Shown here piece by piece: positions 25,081 through 33,985 of a stretch of 64,000 nucleotides of DNA (the stretch's first letter is position 1; each line of letters opens with the position of its first letter). The notes beneath the pieces were generated by a model. That model had not been told where the DNA came from, ran no database searches, and saw nothing but the letters and a program-made list of their open reading frames with translations. Position numbers and translations under genes: made by a program. The DNA comes from Chloroflexota bacterium (GTDB lineage: Bacteria > Chloroflexota > Anaerolineae > Anaerolineales > Villigracilaceae): the NCBI GenBank assembly GCA_019873655.1, contig JAIOAU010000002.1:1-64000 (forward strand). The letters run 5' to 3'.

Positions 25081-26154
25081 ATGACAGAGGAAGCCTCTCG
25101 ATCTTCGAGGAAGTGGCTGCGAATTTCGAGCGCCCTGTTGCTCGTGTTGCTTCTTTCCATTCTGGCCTGGTGGGTGACGAAGCGCATCTATGCATTGACG
25201 CTCCCCGGCGGCATTCCGGGCAAGGTGCTGGAATACCCGATCTGGGCGGTGTTGCTGGGCATCCTGGTCAATCTGTTTCTGCGGCCGTTTGGCGGGCAGG
25301 AATTCATTCGCCCCGGCATCAAGACCGAACTCTTCTTGAAAATCGGCCTGGTCTTGTTGGGGGCGAGCATCAACTTGAAACTGCTGGTCACGGCGGCGGG
25401 CGGCGCTATCGTCCAGGCGTTGATTCTCATCACGTGCGTCTTTCTCTTTACGTACTGGTTGGCCGGACGCTTTGGCCTGGATGACAAACTGCGGGCTGTC
25501 ATGTCCACCGCTTTGGCGGTGTGCGGCGTCTCGGCCGCGATTGCGGCGGCTGGGTCGGTGATGGCCAAAAAGGAGCAGGTCACCTATGTGGTGGCGCTGG
25601 TCATTGTGGTGGCGCTGCCGATGATGGTGCTCATGCCGCTCGCGGCAGGCGCGCTCGGATTGTCGGACGTGATTGCCGGGGCCTGGTTCGGCGGCAACAT
25701 TGACACAACCGCGGCCGTCATCGGCGCCGGGACCATCTATAGCGAGGGCGCTCAGCAAGTCGCCTCGATTGTCAAGAACACCCAGAATGCTCTGATTGGC
25801 GTGGTGGCCTTCCTGCTGGCGGTGTATTACGCCGGCAAGGCGGAGAGCGGCCAGCGTCCCAGCGCCCGGCTGATTTGGGACCGCTTTCCCAAGTTCGTGC
25901 TTGGCTTTGTCGTGGCCTCTATTTTATACACCCTCGGTTGGCTCGACGCCGGAAAGGATGTCATCAACGCCTTGCGGAATTGGGCCTTTACGCTGGCTTT
26001 CGTCTCGATGGGGCTGGAATTTGCTTTCGGCGAGATCAAGCGCATGGGCTGGAAACCGGTGGCGGTTTTCCTGCTGGCGACTCTGTTCAACACCCTCTTG
26101 GCGCTGGCCGCGGCCTGGCTCATCTTCACTTATCTGCTGCCTATCTCCCTGTAG
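25081..26154 (+). CDS. YeiH-family putative sulfate exporter (UPF0324)
   Basis: A 357-residue membrane protein with about 10 predicted helices. Family signatures include LVLLGASINLKLL, TALAVCGVSAAIAAAG, a central WFGGNIDTTAAVIGAG segment and VKNTQNALIGVVAFLLAVY. TAGGAGGAAAAT precedes the ATG. It is co-transcribed with the 41-residue protein upstream. The family is annotated as putative sulfate exporter, but the substrate is poorly established. Its stop codon is followed immediately by a 12-copy repeat array. Confidence 0.87.
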   Translation: MTEEASRSSRKWLRISSALLLVLLLSILAWWVTKRIYALTLPGGIPGKVLEYPIWAVLLGILVNLFLRPFGGQEFIRPGIKTELFLKIGLVLLGASINLKLLVTAAGGAIVQALILITCVFLFTYWLAGRFGLDDKLRAVMSTALAVCGVSAAIAAAGSVMAKKEQVTYVVALVIVVALPMMVLMPLAAGALGLSDVIAGAWFGGNIDTTAAVIGAGTIYSEGAQQVASIVKNTQNALIGVVAFLLAVYYAGKAESGQRPSARLIWDRFPKFVLGFVVASILYTLGWLDAGKDVINALRNWAFTLAFVSMGLEFAFGEIKRMGWKPVAVFLLATLFNTLLALAAAWLIFTYLLPISL

Positions 26155-26155
26155 G

Positions 26156-26679
26156 AAAAAATCCGTTTCCATCCGTGAGTCCGCGACCGAGTCCGTTGCC
26201 CGCAATCCGTTTCCATCCGTGAGTCCGTGACCGAGTCCGTTGACGAAATCCGTTCCCATCTGTGAGTCCGTGACCGAGTCCGTTGACGAAATCCGTTCCC
26301 ATCCGTGAGTCCGTGACCAAGTCCGTTGACGAAATCCGTTTCCATCCATGAGTCCGTGATCAAGTCCGTTGACCGCAATCCGTTTCCATCCGCGAGTCCG
26401 TGACCAAGTCCGTTGCTCGCAATCCGTTCCCATCCGTGAGTCCGTGACCAAGTCCGTTGCCCGCAGTCCGTTTCCATCCGCGAGTCCGTGACCAAGTCCG
26501 TTGCTCGCAATCCGTTCCCATCCGTGAGTCCGTGACCAAGTCCGTTGCCCGCAATCCGTTCCCATCCGTGAGTCCGCGACCAAGTCCGTTGACCGCAATC
26601 CGTTTCTATCCGCGAGTCCGCGACCAAGTCCGTTGACCGCAATCCGTTTCTATCCGCGAGTCCGCGACCAAGTCCGTTG
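26156..26679. repeat. Tandem array, 12 copies of a 43-44-bp unit
   Basis: The unit is roughly AATCCGTTYCCATCCGTGAG followed by TCCGTGACCAAGTCCGTTGN and a 3-4-base junction. It itself contains four TCCGT blocks. Copies differ at a few positions, and three junction types occur (GACGA, GACCG, GCYCG). The array runs from the YeiH stop codon to the ATG of the AlkZ-related gene, leaving no other intergenic DNA. There are no spacers, so it is not CRISPR. Minus-strand open frames in this stretch are repeat-generated. Confidence 0.95.
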
Positions 26680-27534
26680 ATGATCGACCTCGACAAACTC
26701 AAAGTCTACCGCGCCTGGACATACCGTTTGCCGCCTCACCGGCCGATTGCCAACAGCGAGGCGGCGGTGGATTACGTCAACGAACGCGGCTTCGTTTACT
26801 TCTGGCCGGTCAAGGGGATAGAATTGCCCTCCTTGTGGACGGCCGTCGCCGGCGACCGGCCGGTGGCCGACGAACACGATGACCCCGGCCACATCACCTG
26901 GGGCTGGAAGGATGAGTCGCTTGACAAGCGCTGGTGGTATTATGCCAAAATCCTGCGCCGCAAGGCGACCTTCATTTCCCTGGAAATTGCTCCGTACTTC
27001 TATGCCCTTTCGGAGAATTTTGGCTCTCCCGAAGAGGATTACCTCGTCGCCTATGAGGAAGGCCGACTGACCCAGGCGGCGAAGCAGGTCTACGAAGCGT
27101 TGCTCGACAAAGGTCCGCTGGACACGATTTCGCTGCGCAAGGAAGCGCGGTTGCAAAACGCCAAGGAATCCGTCTTCAACCGCGCTCTGGAGGACTTGCA
27201 GGCCGATTTCAAAATTCTGCCGGTCGGCATTGCCGAGGCGGGAGCGTGGCGCTACGCCTATCGTTACGACATCACCGCCCGTCATTTCCCCGACCTGCCC
27301 GAACAGGCGCGGCCGATCGGCGAGGCCGAAGCCCGCGCCAAACTTGTGGAACTCTACTTTCGTTCGGTGGGCGCCGCCCAGAGCCGCGACCTGGTCAGAC
27401 TCTTCGGCTGGACGCCTGAACTCGTCCGGCGGACGACTGCCCGCCTGGTCGCCTCCGGCTTGTTGGTGGACGGTCTTGCCCATCCCCGGCTGCCCGGCGA
27501 ATGGCTGGCGCTGGCAGAGTTGACAACGAACTGA
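26680..27534 (+). CDS. AlkZ-related winged-helix protein (YcaQ/HTH_42-like)
   Basis: A 284-residue protein with similarity to the AlkZ/YcaQ superfamily of winged-helix DNA glycosylases. Landmarks are the N-terminal YRAWTYRLPP, a TWGWKDESL segment, LTQAAKQVYEALLDKGPL and RLFGWTPELVRRTTARLV. Catalytic Gln motifs of true AlkZ are not obvious, so activity is uncertain. ATG 26680 directly abuts the repeat array and lacks any Shine-Dalgarno; a TTG just before it could also serve. It may be a DNA-repair or DNA-binding factor. Confidence 0.7.
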   Translation: MIDLDKLKVYRAWTYRLPPHRPIANSEAAVDYVNERGFVYFWPVKGIELPSLWTAVAGDRPVADEHDDPGHITWGWKDESLDKRWWYYAKILRRKATFISLEIAPYFYALSENFGSPEEDYLVAYEEGRLTQAAKQVYEALLDKGPLDTISLRKEARLQNAKESVFNRALEDLQADFKILPVGIAEAGAWRYAYRYDITARHFPDLPEQARPIGEAEARAKLVELYFRSVGAAQSRDLVRLFGWTPELVRRTTARLVASGLLVDGLAHPRLPGEWLALAELTTN

Positions 27535-27540
27535 TTAGGT

Positions 27541-27607
27541 AAAAGCATCGAATTTCGCGAATTCTCCAAATCTTTTTTTGTAAAATTCGTGTCATTCGAT
27601 GCTGAAA
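27541..27607. repeat. Inverted pair of the GCATCGAAT dispersed repeat
   Basis: GCATCGAAT (27545-27553) faces its complement ATTCGATGC (27594-27602). Each arm continues with divergent CGCGAAT/CACGAAT sequence, and a T7 run lies in the loop. The arms match the 38-bp unit of the array near 60.4 kb. It lies between convergent genes and could also act as a terminator. Confidence 0.7.
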
Positions 27608-27667
27608 AGCCGCAACGCGCCAGCCGCGGCAAAAGGTTGTATCACCTCAACTTGATTCTCTGCTGGT

Positions 27668-28765
27668 TTAGCAGATCCTCGGCAGCAGTTCCCCCGCCGG
27701 GACGTCCACAATTCGCTTTCCGCCGATGGCTGTATGGGCCAGGACGCGGCCTGGGTGCTCGGCGGTGACTCGCCCGATGATGGCGGCGTCCTGACCAAGT
27801 TCATGACTGCGCATAGCCATTAATATCGCTTCGGCGGCCTCTGCGTCTACGATTGCGACCAGTTTGCCCTCGTTGGCGATATGGAGCGGATCGAGGCCGA
27901 ACATTTCACAGGCCGCGTGGACTTGCGGCCTGACCGGCACCGCCCGCTCGTCGAATTCGATTCCCACCTTCGACGCCGCCGCCAGTTCGTTCAGCACGGC
28001 CGCCAGTCCGCCGCGGGTGGCATCGCGCAGGCAGTGGATTGGAGACGCGGCAGAGGCCGCGTGGACGGCCGTCATCGTCTCGACCAGGCTGTAGAGCGGG
28101 GCGGTGTCTGAGCGAATCTCGGTTTCGAACTGCAGCCCCTCGCGCACCGACAGCACCGCGATCCCGTGATCGCCCATTGTGCCGCTGACCAGCACCACAT
28201 CTCCGGGGCGGGCGTTCTGCGGCGCAATGTCCAGGCCCGCCGGGATGAGGCCGAGGCCGCTTGTGTTGATGTAAACGCCATCGCCGTGACCCCGCTGGAC
28301 GACTTTGGTATCGCCGGTCACGATTTTCACATTTGCCTTTTTGCACGCCTCGGCCATGGCAGTGACAATCGCCCCGAGCGTTTCCATCGGCAGACCCTCT
28401 TCGAGGATGAAACCCGCCGAAAGGAAAAGCGGCCTCGCCCCCCGCATGGCGAGGTCGTTGACCGTGCCGTACACAGCCAGTTCGCCAATGTTCCCGCCGG
28501 GGAAGAACAACGGGCTGACGACGAATGAATCGGTGGTAAAGGCCACCCGGGACTTCGGGCCTGCGCCTTGCAGGAAGTCGAAGACGGTGGAATCGCCCAT
28601 CTGTCCGAGCCACTCGTTGTCGAAGGCTGGGGCGAAGAGATGTTCGATCAGGTCGGCCATCATCTTGCCGCCCGCGCCGTGACCCAGGACGATGGTCGGG
28701 TAGTTTTGCAGCGGGCGGGGACAGGTCCAGCCCATCAGATTGGGTTTCTCTTTATCTGCGTTCAT
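27668..28765 (-). CDS. hypE: Hydrogenase maturation factor HypE
   Basis: A 365-residue AIR-synthase-related protein that dehydrates the carbamoylated C-terminal Cys to thiocyanate, the cyanide donor for the NiFe site. [33 protein letters not shown] and [16 protein letters not shown] are diagnostic, and the C-terminus PRIC ends in the substrate Cys. It starts inside the end of hypD (14-base overlap). The first residues (MNADKEK) derive from a short repeat shared with the hypD tail; a start at the ATG of MGWTCP is possible. Confidence 0.95.
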   Translation of the reverse strand: MNADKEKPNLMGWTCPRPLQNYPTIVLGHGAGGKMMADLIEHLFAPAFDNEWLGQMGDSTVFDFLQGAGPKSRVAFTTDSFVVSPLFFPGGNIGELAVYGTVNDLAMRGARPLFLSAGFILEEGLPMETLGAIVTAMAEACKKANVKIVTGDTKVVQRGHGDGVYINTSGLGLIPAGLDIAPQNARPGDVVLVSGTMGDHGIAVLSVREGLQFETEIRSDTAPLYSLVETMTAVHAASAASPIHCLRDATRGGLAAVLNELAAASKVGIEFDERAVPVRPQVHAACEMFGLDPLHIANEGKLVAIVDAEAAEAILMAMRSHELGQDAAIIGRVTAEHPGRVLAHTAIGGKRIVDVPAGELLPRIC

Positions 28766-29861
28766 CTGCCTTCATCTGTGGACGGTAACGGAAATACGCC
28801 GCGCAAGCGCCCTCCGAGGAGACCATCGTCGCGCCGAGGGGAGTCTGCGGCGTGCACTCTTTTGCGAACGCGGGGCAGTCGGTTGGTTTTTTGATTCCCT
28901 GCAGGACCAGTCCGCTGATGCACAGCGGCGACTCGCGGGTGGCAATCGCCTGCACGTCGGGGAAGCGGCGCTCGGCATCGAAGGCGGCAAACTCGTCGCG
29001 CAGGCGGTAGCCGGACTGGGGGATGACGCCGATGCCGCGCCAGGCGCGGTCGGTCATCTCGAAGACGCGGGCGATGACCGCCTGGGCGGCCCGGTTGCCC
29101 TCCCGCGTGACCGAGCGGGCGTAGGCGTTTCGGACCTCGGGCCGGCCCGCCTCGAGCAGGCGGACGCATTCCAGGATGCCGTGCAGGAGGTCCACCGGCT
29201 CGAAGCCGGTCACCACGATGGGGATTTTGTACTGCTCGGCCAGCGGTTCGTACTCCCAGTACCCCATCACCGTGCAGACGTGGCCGGCGGCCAAAAAGCC
29301 GTCCACCTGGACGTCGGGGGATTCCATCAGGGCGCGGATGGCGGCCGGGACGGTGACATGCGAGACCAGGACGGCGAAATTTTTCAATCCCTGGGCTTGG
29401 GCTTGCAGGACGGCCATGGCGTTGGCCGGGGCGGTGGTCTCGAAGCCGATGGCGAAGAAGATGACGGTCTTGTGGGGGTTGGCGCGGGCGATCTCGAGGG
29501 CGTCGAGGGGCGAATAGACGATGCGCACGTCGCCGCCGGCGGCCTTGACGGCAAAGAGATCGCGCTCCGAGCCGGGGACGCGCAGCATGTCGCCGTAGGA
29601 GGCGAAGATGACCTCGGGACGGGAGGCCAGGGCGATGGCCTTGTCCACCAGTTCGAGGGGGGTGACGCACACCGGGCAGCCGGGGCCGTGAATCAGACGG
29701 ATGCGGGCCGGCAGCATTTCGTCCAGCCCGGATTTCATGATCGAATGCGTCTGCCCGCCGCAGACTTCCATGAGCGTCCACTCACGGGTAATGGCTCGCT
29801 CCAGGTCGGCCAGCAGTTTGCGGGTCAGATCGGCGTCGCGGTACTCGTCGAGGAATTTCAT
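28752..29861 (-). CDS. hypD: Hydrogenase maturation factor HypD
   Basis: A 369-residue scaffold protein that, with HypC, assembles the Fe(CN)2CO group. [20 protein letters not shown] and [11 protein letters not shown] carry the conserved Cys residues. Further Cys near the C-terminus ([20 protein letters not shown]) fit the Fe-S site. It overlaps hypC by four bases. The last nine residues (PQMKADERR) extend beyond the usual end and are encoded by CAGATGAA-type repeats. Confidence 0.95.
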   Translation of the reverse strand: MKFLDEYRDADLTRKLLADLERAITREWTLMEVCGGQTHSIMKSGLDEMLPARIRLIHGPGCPVCVTPLELVDKAIALASRPEVIFASYGDMLRVPGSERDLFAVKAAGGDVRIVYSPLDALEIARANPHKTVIFFAIGFETTAPANAMAVLQAQAQGLKNFAVLVSHVTVPAAIRALMESPDVQVDGFLAAGHVCTVMGYWEYEPLAEQYKIPIVVTGFEPVDLLHGILECVRLLEAGRPEVRNAYARSVTREGNRAAQAVIARVFEMTDRAWRGIGVIPQSGYRLRDEFAAFDAERRFPDVQAIATRESPLCISGLVLQGIKKPTDCPAFAKECTPQTPLGATMVSSEGACAAYFRYRPQMKADERR

Positions 29862-30115
29862 TTTTCGTTGCCGGTCGGCAGTTCGTCGCCCAGGGCGTCC
29901 ATCTGCTTGAGCAGGTCCATGGTCTCACGGGCTTCCTGTTCGTCGAGGATGGACAGCCCAAAGCCGACATGGATGATGGTGTAATCGCCCACCTTGACTT
30001 CGGGCAGGTACTCCATGCAGGCCTCTTTGACGACCCCTCCAAAATCGACGCGGGCCATCTTCATGCCGTTTTTTTCGTAGAGTTCGATGACTTTTGCGGG
30101 GATTCCCAGGCACAT
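29858..30115 (-). CDS. hypC: Hydrogenase maturation chaperone HypC
   Basis: An 85-residue protein starting [11 protein letters not shown], where the N-terminal Cys2 binds the iron precursor and the hydrogenase large subunit. [21 protein letters not shown] is the second family motif. AGAGGTAGAT precedes the ATG. It is first in hypC-hypD-hypE, all overlapping. hypA, hypB, hypF and structural hydrogenase genes are absent from the window and must lie elsewhere if the pathway is functional. Confidence 0.95.
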   Translation of the reverse strand: MCLGIPAKVIELYEKNGMKMARVDFGGVVKEACMEYLPEVKVGDYTIIHVGFGLSILDEQEARETMDLLKQMDALGDELPTGNEK

Positions 30116-30223
30116 ATCTACCTCTAATTTAGGAGATGGGGGTTATGATAGCATGCCTCGAGATTTTGTCAATGGCTGTATAATAGGCCTATTGTAAGAC
30201 ATCTTAACCGTGGAGCGAAAGTC

Positions 30224-31567
30224 ATGGAAGAAAAACAGCACAAACGCGCCATTCGGGCCTGGACGATGTATGACTGGGCCAATTCGGTCTTTGCGACCAG
30301 CATCATGGCGGCCATCCTACCGGTTTATTACGCCAATGTGGCCGTGCAGAGCGAGCAAGCCAACACAGCCACCGTTTATTGGTCTTTCACGACCTCGATT
30401 GCCCTGTTGATTGTGGCTTTGCTGGGGCCTATCCTGGGAGCGATGGCCGACTTCCTCGGCGCCAAGAAGCGCATGATGAGCATCTTCGTCTTCCTGGGCG
30501 TGACGGGGACGGCCCTGCTCTATCTGGTAGGCGAGGGGGATTGGTTCATCGCCTCGGTCTTTTTCATCGTCGGCAGCGTGGGGTTTGCGGGAGCGAATGT
30601 GTTCTACGATTCGCTTCTGCCGCATGTGGCCCGCGAAGACGAGATTGACCAGGTCTCCTCGCGCGGCTATGCGATGGGATATCTGGGCGGCGGTATTTTG
30701 CTGGCCGTCAATCTGGCGATGATCATGTTCCTGCCATCCGTCCTGCCGCGTTTCATCCCGGCGCTGGCTTCGTGGTCGGAGGGCGACTTGACCACGCTGA
30801 TGACGCGCATCTGTTTCCTGACCGTGGCGGTCTGGTGGTTCGTGTTCACCATTCCGCTCTGGCGGCACGTGCCGGAGCCGGTCCGCCGCGTCCAGACCGA
30901 GGAACGCGACTTCAGTCCGCTCCAGGCCAGTTTCGGCCGCCTGGGTCACACCTTCCGCGAAATTCGCAAGTACAAGCAATTGCTGCTCTTCATCATCGCC
31001 TTCTGGCTCTACAATAACGGCATCGGCACCATCATCTTTATGGCAACCATCTACGGCACCGAATTGGGCTTCTCGTCCACGACGACGATCGGGACGCTGC
31101 TGATGGTGCAGTTCGTGGCCATGCCGTTCGCCCTCCTGTTCGGCTGGCTGGCGAAGAAGATGGGCACCAAACCCGCCATCCTGCTCAGCCTGGCCATCTA
31201 CACCCTGATTGCCATCGGCGGCTATTTTCTCTATCAGGAATGGCAATTCTGGGCGCTCGGTTTTGCCGTGGCCACCGTCCAGGGCGGCAGCCAGGCCCTC
31301 AGCCGCTCGCTGATGGGACGCATGATGCCCAAGAGCAAGTCGGCCGAGTTCTACTCGTTCTTCTCGATCTCCGAGAAGATCGCCGGGACGGTCGGCCCGC
31401 TGCTCTTTGGGGCCGTCAGCGCGGCGGTGGGCGGCAGCCGGTTGGCCATCGTCTCGCTGATCGTCTTCTTCGCGGCGGGCGCTTATCTGTTGACGCGCGT
31501 GGACGAAAAGGAGGGCATCCGCGTGGCGGAGGAGGAAGACCGCCAGTTTGTCGAAGCGGCTGTATGA
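30224..31567 (+). CDS. UMF1/Atg22-like MFS transporter
   Basis: A 447-residue membrane protein with about 12 predicted helices. The N-terminal AWTMYDWANSVFATSIM is the UMF1 signature. GAMADFLGAKKRMM is the loop 2-3 MFS motif, and a C-terminal SLMGRMMPKSKSAEFYSFF is also characteristic. Yeast Atg22 exports amino acids from the vacuole; bacterial substrates are not known. GTGGAG precedes the ATG and a TATAAT lies about 40 bases upstream (30179-30184). It is divergent from hypC. Confidence 0.85.
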   Translation: MEEKQHKRAIRAWTMYDWANSVFATSIMAAILPVYYANVAVQSEQANTATVYWSFTTSIALLIVALLGPILGAMADFLGAKKRMMSIFVFLGVTGTALLYLVGEGDWFIASVFFIVGSVGFAGANVFYDSLLPHVAREDEIDQVSSRGYAMGYLGGGILLAVNLAMIMFLPSVLPRFIPALASWSEGDLTTLMTRICFLTVAVWWFVFTIPLWRHVPEPVRRVQTEERDFSPLQASFGRLGHTFREIRKYKQLLLFIIAFWLYNNGIGTIIFMATIYGTELGFSSTTTIGTLLMVQFVAMPFALLFGWLAKKMGTKPAILLSLAIYTLIAIGGYFLYQEWQFWALGFAVATVQGGSQALSRSLMGRMMPKSKSAEFYSFFSISEKIAGTVGPLLFGAVSAAVGGSRLAIVSLIVFFAAGAYLLTRVDEKEGIRVAEEEDRQFVEAAV

Positions 31568-31574
31568 ATGAAAT

Positions 31575-31608
31575 GCGTCGCGCCCCTCGAGGCGCGACGC
31601 TCGTTTTT
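31575..31608 (+). terminator. Intrinsic terminator after the UMF1-type gene
   Basis: A perfect 10-bp stem GCGTCGCGCC/GGCGCGACGC with a 6-base loop, followed by TCGTTTTTA. The T-run overlaps the stop codon of the convergent aminotransferase. Confidence 0.8.
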
Positions 31609-32773
31609 AGAGAGATTCGAACCAGCGCGCCATCTTTTCCGCCCCCTCCTCGATGGCCTCCATCGAGACGGCGTAGACCAGCCGCAAATAGCCCTCGCCG
31701 CCGGGGCCGAAGTCCGTGCCGGCCAGGACGGCGACGCCGGCCTCGTCCAGCAGCCGCTCGGCAATCACTTTGGAGGGCAGGCCGCAGGCTTTGACGTTGG
31801 GGAAGAGGTAGAACGCGCCTTGCGGCGTTTGCGCGTGGACGCCGGGGATGGCGTTGATGAGGGCGACCAGGCGGTCGCGCCGCCGCTGGCACTCGGCGCG
31901 CATCCGTTCGACGAAATCCTGCGGGCCGGTCAGGGCTTCCAGTCCGGCGTATTGGGTGAAGGTGGCGGTGCAGCCGGCGGCGTGGGTGATGAGCAGTTCG
32001 ATGCGCTCGGCCAGGGCGGGCGGGGCGATGGTGTATCCCAGCCGCCAACCGGTCATCGAGTAGGTTTTGGAGAATCCATCCGCGATGATCGTGCGCTCCA
32101 GCATGCCGTCCACCTCGGCGATCGAGTGCGCCCGGACGCCGTCGTAGACCAGGCGGGAGTAGATTTCGTCGGACAGCACCCAGCAGTCGTGCTTGTGCGC
32201 CTGTTCGGCGATGTGGCGCAGGTCATCGAGCGGGATCACGCCGCCAGTGGGGTTGGCGGGCGAATTCAGGATGATGAGGCGGGTCTTGTCCGAGATGCGG
32301 TCGTCGAAGACGTTCAGGTCGAAGGAAAAGTGATTCTCCTCGACGAGCGGGATGGGGACGGGAATCCCGCCGGCGACGCGAATCATCGCCTCGTAGGTGG
32401 GGAAACCGGGGTCGGGGTAGATGACCTCGTCGCCCGGCTCGACCAGCGCCAGGGTGGGGAAGAACAGCCCGGGCTTGGACCCCGGCCCGACGACGACCCA
32501 GGCCGGGTCGAGGGTCAGGCCGCGCTGGCGGCCGGCGTGTTCGGCGATGGCGGCGCGCAGTTCGCGGATGCCGGCCGGGGGGTTGTAGCGCGTCTTGCCC
32601 TCGACGATGGCCTGGATTCCGGCGGCGCTGACGTTCTCGGGGGTGGGGAAATCGGGCTGGCCGATTTCCATGTGGACGATGCGGCGGCCCTGGGCCTCGA
32701 GGGCCTGGGCGCGGGCGAGGGTGGCGTAGGCCCCCTCGACTTCCAGATGGGCGACTCGTTGGGCGTAGGTCAT
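31607..32773 (-). CDS. Class-I aminotransferase in the methionine operon
   Basis: A 388-residue fold-type-I PLP aminotransferase (aspartate aminotransferase Ib/AlaT-like). The PLP lysine lies in [16 protein letters not shown]. The N-terminal [14 protein letters not shown] and [14 protein letters not shown] are conserved. It overlaps metA by four bases (ATGA), so it belongs to the SAM-riboswitch-controlled operon. A role in methionine salvage (transamination of 4-methylthio-2-oxobutanoate) or in supplying aspartate for homoserine is plausible. Sequence alone does not settle the substrate. Confidence 0.87.
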   Translation of the reverse strand: MTYAQRVAHLEVEGAYATLARAQALEAQGRRIVHMEIGQPDFPTPENVSAAGIQAIVEGKTRYNPPAGIRELRAAIAEHAGRQRGLTLDPAWVVVGPGSKPGLFFPTLALVEPGDEVIYPDPGFPTYEAMIRVAGGIPVPIPLVEENHFSFDLNVFDDRISDKTRLIILNSPANPTGGVIPLDDLRHIAEQAHKHDCWVLSDEIYSRLVYDGVRAHSIAEVDGMLERTIIADGFSKTYSMTGWRLGYTIAPPALAERIELLITHAAGCTATFTQYAGLEALTGPQDFVERMRAECQRRRDRLVALINAIPGVHAQTPQGAFYLFPNVKACGLPSKVIAERLLDEAGVAVLAGTDFGPGGEGYLRLVYAVSMEAIEEGAEKMARWFESL

Positions 32774-33729
32774 GGGGCGGCTCCGTTGGCGAAATTATAG
32801 TACGTTCCCTGGCCGGGGATGGCGTTGATGTCGTAGGGCGTGATCTGATAGACGTAGTAATTCAACCAGTTGGCAAACAGCAGGTTGGCGTGGCCGCGCC
32901 AGCGGACGAGCGGCGGGCGGGAGGGATCGTCATCGGGGTAGTAGTGGCGCGGGACGGCGATGGGCAGGCCCTTGCTGCGGTCGCGCTCGTATTCGGCCTG
33001 CAGGGTGAGCGGGTCGTATTCCGAGTGGCCGGTGACGTAGAAGCGCCGCCGGTCGCGCGAGGCGACGATATAGACGCCAGCCTCGTCGGACTCGGCCAGG
33101 ATGTCCACGTCGGGCACTTTTTCCAGGTCGGCGCGGCGGATTTCGGTGTGGCGCGAGTGTGGGGCGTAGAAGAGGTCGTCGAAGCCGCGCAGCAGTTTCT
33201 CGTTGGGCGAGCAGATGCGGTGCAGGAAGACGCCGAACATCTTTTCGGGCAGGGGATACTTCGGCACGCCGTAGCGGTGATAGAGGCCGGCCTGCGCCGC
33301 CCAGCAGATGTGGAAGGTGGAGAAGACGTGCGTCTCCTGCCAGTCGAGGATCTCGGTCAACTCAGGCCAGTAATCCACTTCCTCGAACGGCAGGGTCTCG
33401 ACCGGCGCGCCGGTGATGACCATGCCGTCGAATTTCTGATGGCGGACCTGGTCGAAGGTGACGTAGTGGGCAATCAGGTGTTCGGCGGGGGTGTTCTTCG
33501 ACTCGTGCGAGGCCATGTGCATCAGGGTGATTTCCACCTGCAGGGGGGTGTTGCCCAGCAGACGCAGGAGTTGGGTTTCGGTGGCGATCTTGGTCGGCAT
33601 CAGGTTGAGAATGAGAATGCGCAGCGGACGGATGTCCTGGTGTTGGGCGCGTTCTTCGCCCATGACGAAGATGTTTTCGGACAGGAGAATCTGACGGGCG
33701 GGGAGGGTTTCGGGGATTTTTACGGGCAT
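32770..33729 (-). CDS. metA: MetA-type homoserine O-acetyltransferase
   Basis: A 319-residue homoserine acyltransferase of the MetA family. Catalytic Cys142 (FHICWAAQ) and His235/Glu237 (TGHSEYD) are present. Residue 111 is Glu ([17 protein letters not shown]); family work shows Glu111 gives acetyl-CoA specificity and Gly111 succinyl-CoA. The product should therefore be O-acetylhomoserine, which suits the adjacent metY. A label of homoserine O-succinyltransferase would be misleading. ATG 33729 follows AAAGGAAACCC. It ends overlapping the aminotransferase and lies 255 bases after metY, with repeats in between. Confidence 0.93.
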   Translation of the reverse strand: MPVKIPETLPARQILLSENIFVMGEERAQHQDIRPLRILILNLMPTKIATETQLLRLLGNTPLQVEITLMHMASHESKNTPAEHLIAHYVTFDQVRHQKFDGMVITGAPVETLPFEEVDYWPELTEILDWQETHVFSTFHICWAAQAGLYHRYGVPKYPLPEKMFGVFLHRICSPNEKLLRGFDDLFYAPHSRHTEIRRADLEKVPDVDILAESDEAGVYIVASRDRRRFYVTGHSEYDPLTLQAEYERDRSKGLPIAVPRHYYPDDDPSRPPLVRWRGHANLLFANWLNYYVYQITPYDINAIPGQGTYYNFANGAAP

Positions 33730-33745
33730 AGGGTTTCCTTTCTTT

Positions 33746-33780
33746 GCATTGAATGGTGTGAATTGCGCGAAACAATTCGT
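33746..33780. repeat. Divergent solo copy of the GCATCGAAT repeat
   Basis: GCATTGAATGGTGTGAATTG continues with CGCGAAACAATTCGTG, related to the 38-bp unit at 60.4 kb. It lies just upstream of the metA ribosome site inside the metY-metA message. Confidence 0.45.
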
Positions 33781-33823
33781 GTTGTTGTGACCATAGGTGA
33801 TGATGCTCAGAGTCCTGCCGTTC

Positions 33824-33846
33824 CTTCGGGGGCTGAGCCCCCGAAG
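33824..33846. repeat. Second copy of the 23-bp palindrome
   Basis: CTTCGGGGGCT-G-AGCCCCCGAAG, an 11-bp perfect stem around one base. It is the same core as the palindrome at 8864-8898 apart from the central base. It lies between metY and metA. Confidence 0.75.
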
Positions 33847-33861
33847 AAGCAAAATCTGGTG

Positions 33862-33910
33862 GAATCGAATTGCGCGAAATCTTTGCATCGAATTGCACGA
33901 ATTGCGAGAA
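33862..33910. repeat. Two adjacent solo copies of the GCATCGAAT repeat
   Basis: GAATCGAATTGCGCGAAAT (from 33862) and GCATCGAATTGCACGAAT (from 33885), closely matching the 38-bp array unit near 60.4 kb. Confidence 0.65.
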
Positions 33911-33912
33911 AT

Positions 33913-33985
33913 GAACTGCGCAAATCGGAGATTTGTGCCACGGAGTGAAACGAACTGCGCAAGTCGGAGATTTGCGCCACGGCGT
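33913..33985. repeat. Two 39-bp direct repeats, each a small hairpin
   Basis: GAACTGCGCAARTCGGAGAT followed by TTGYGCCACGG occurs at 33913 and 33952. Inside each, CGCAARTC-GGA-GATTTGYG can fold. The second copy runs up to the metY stop codon. Confidence 0.7.

Noticed and set aside
25924-26702. Long minus-strand open frames encoding a repetitive THGWERI-type protein
   Set aside because: They exist only because the tandem unit lacks stop codons. The 43-44-bp period is not a multiple of three, no ribosome site precedes them and they run into the YeiH gene antisense.
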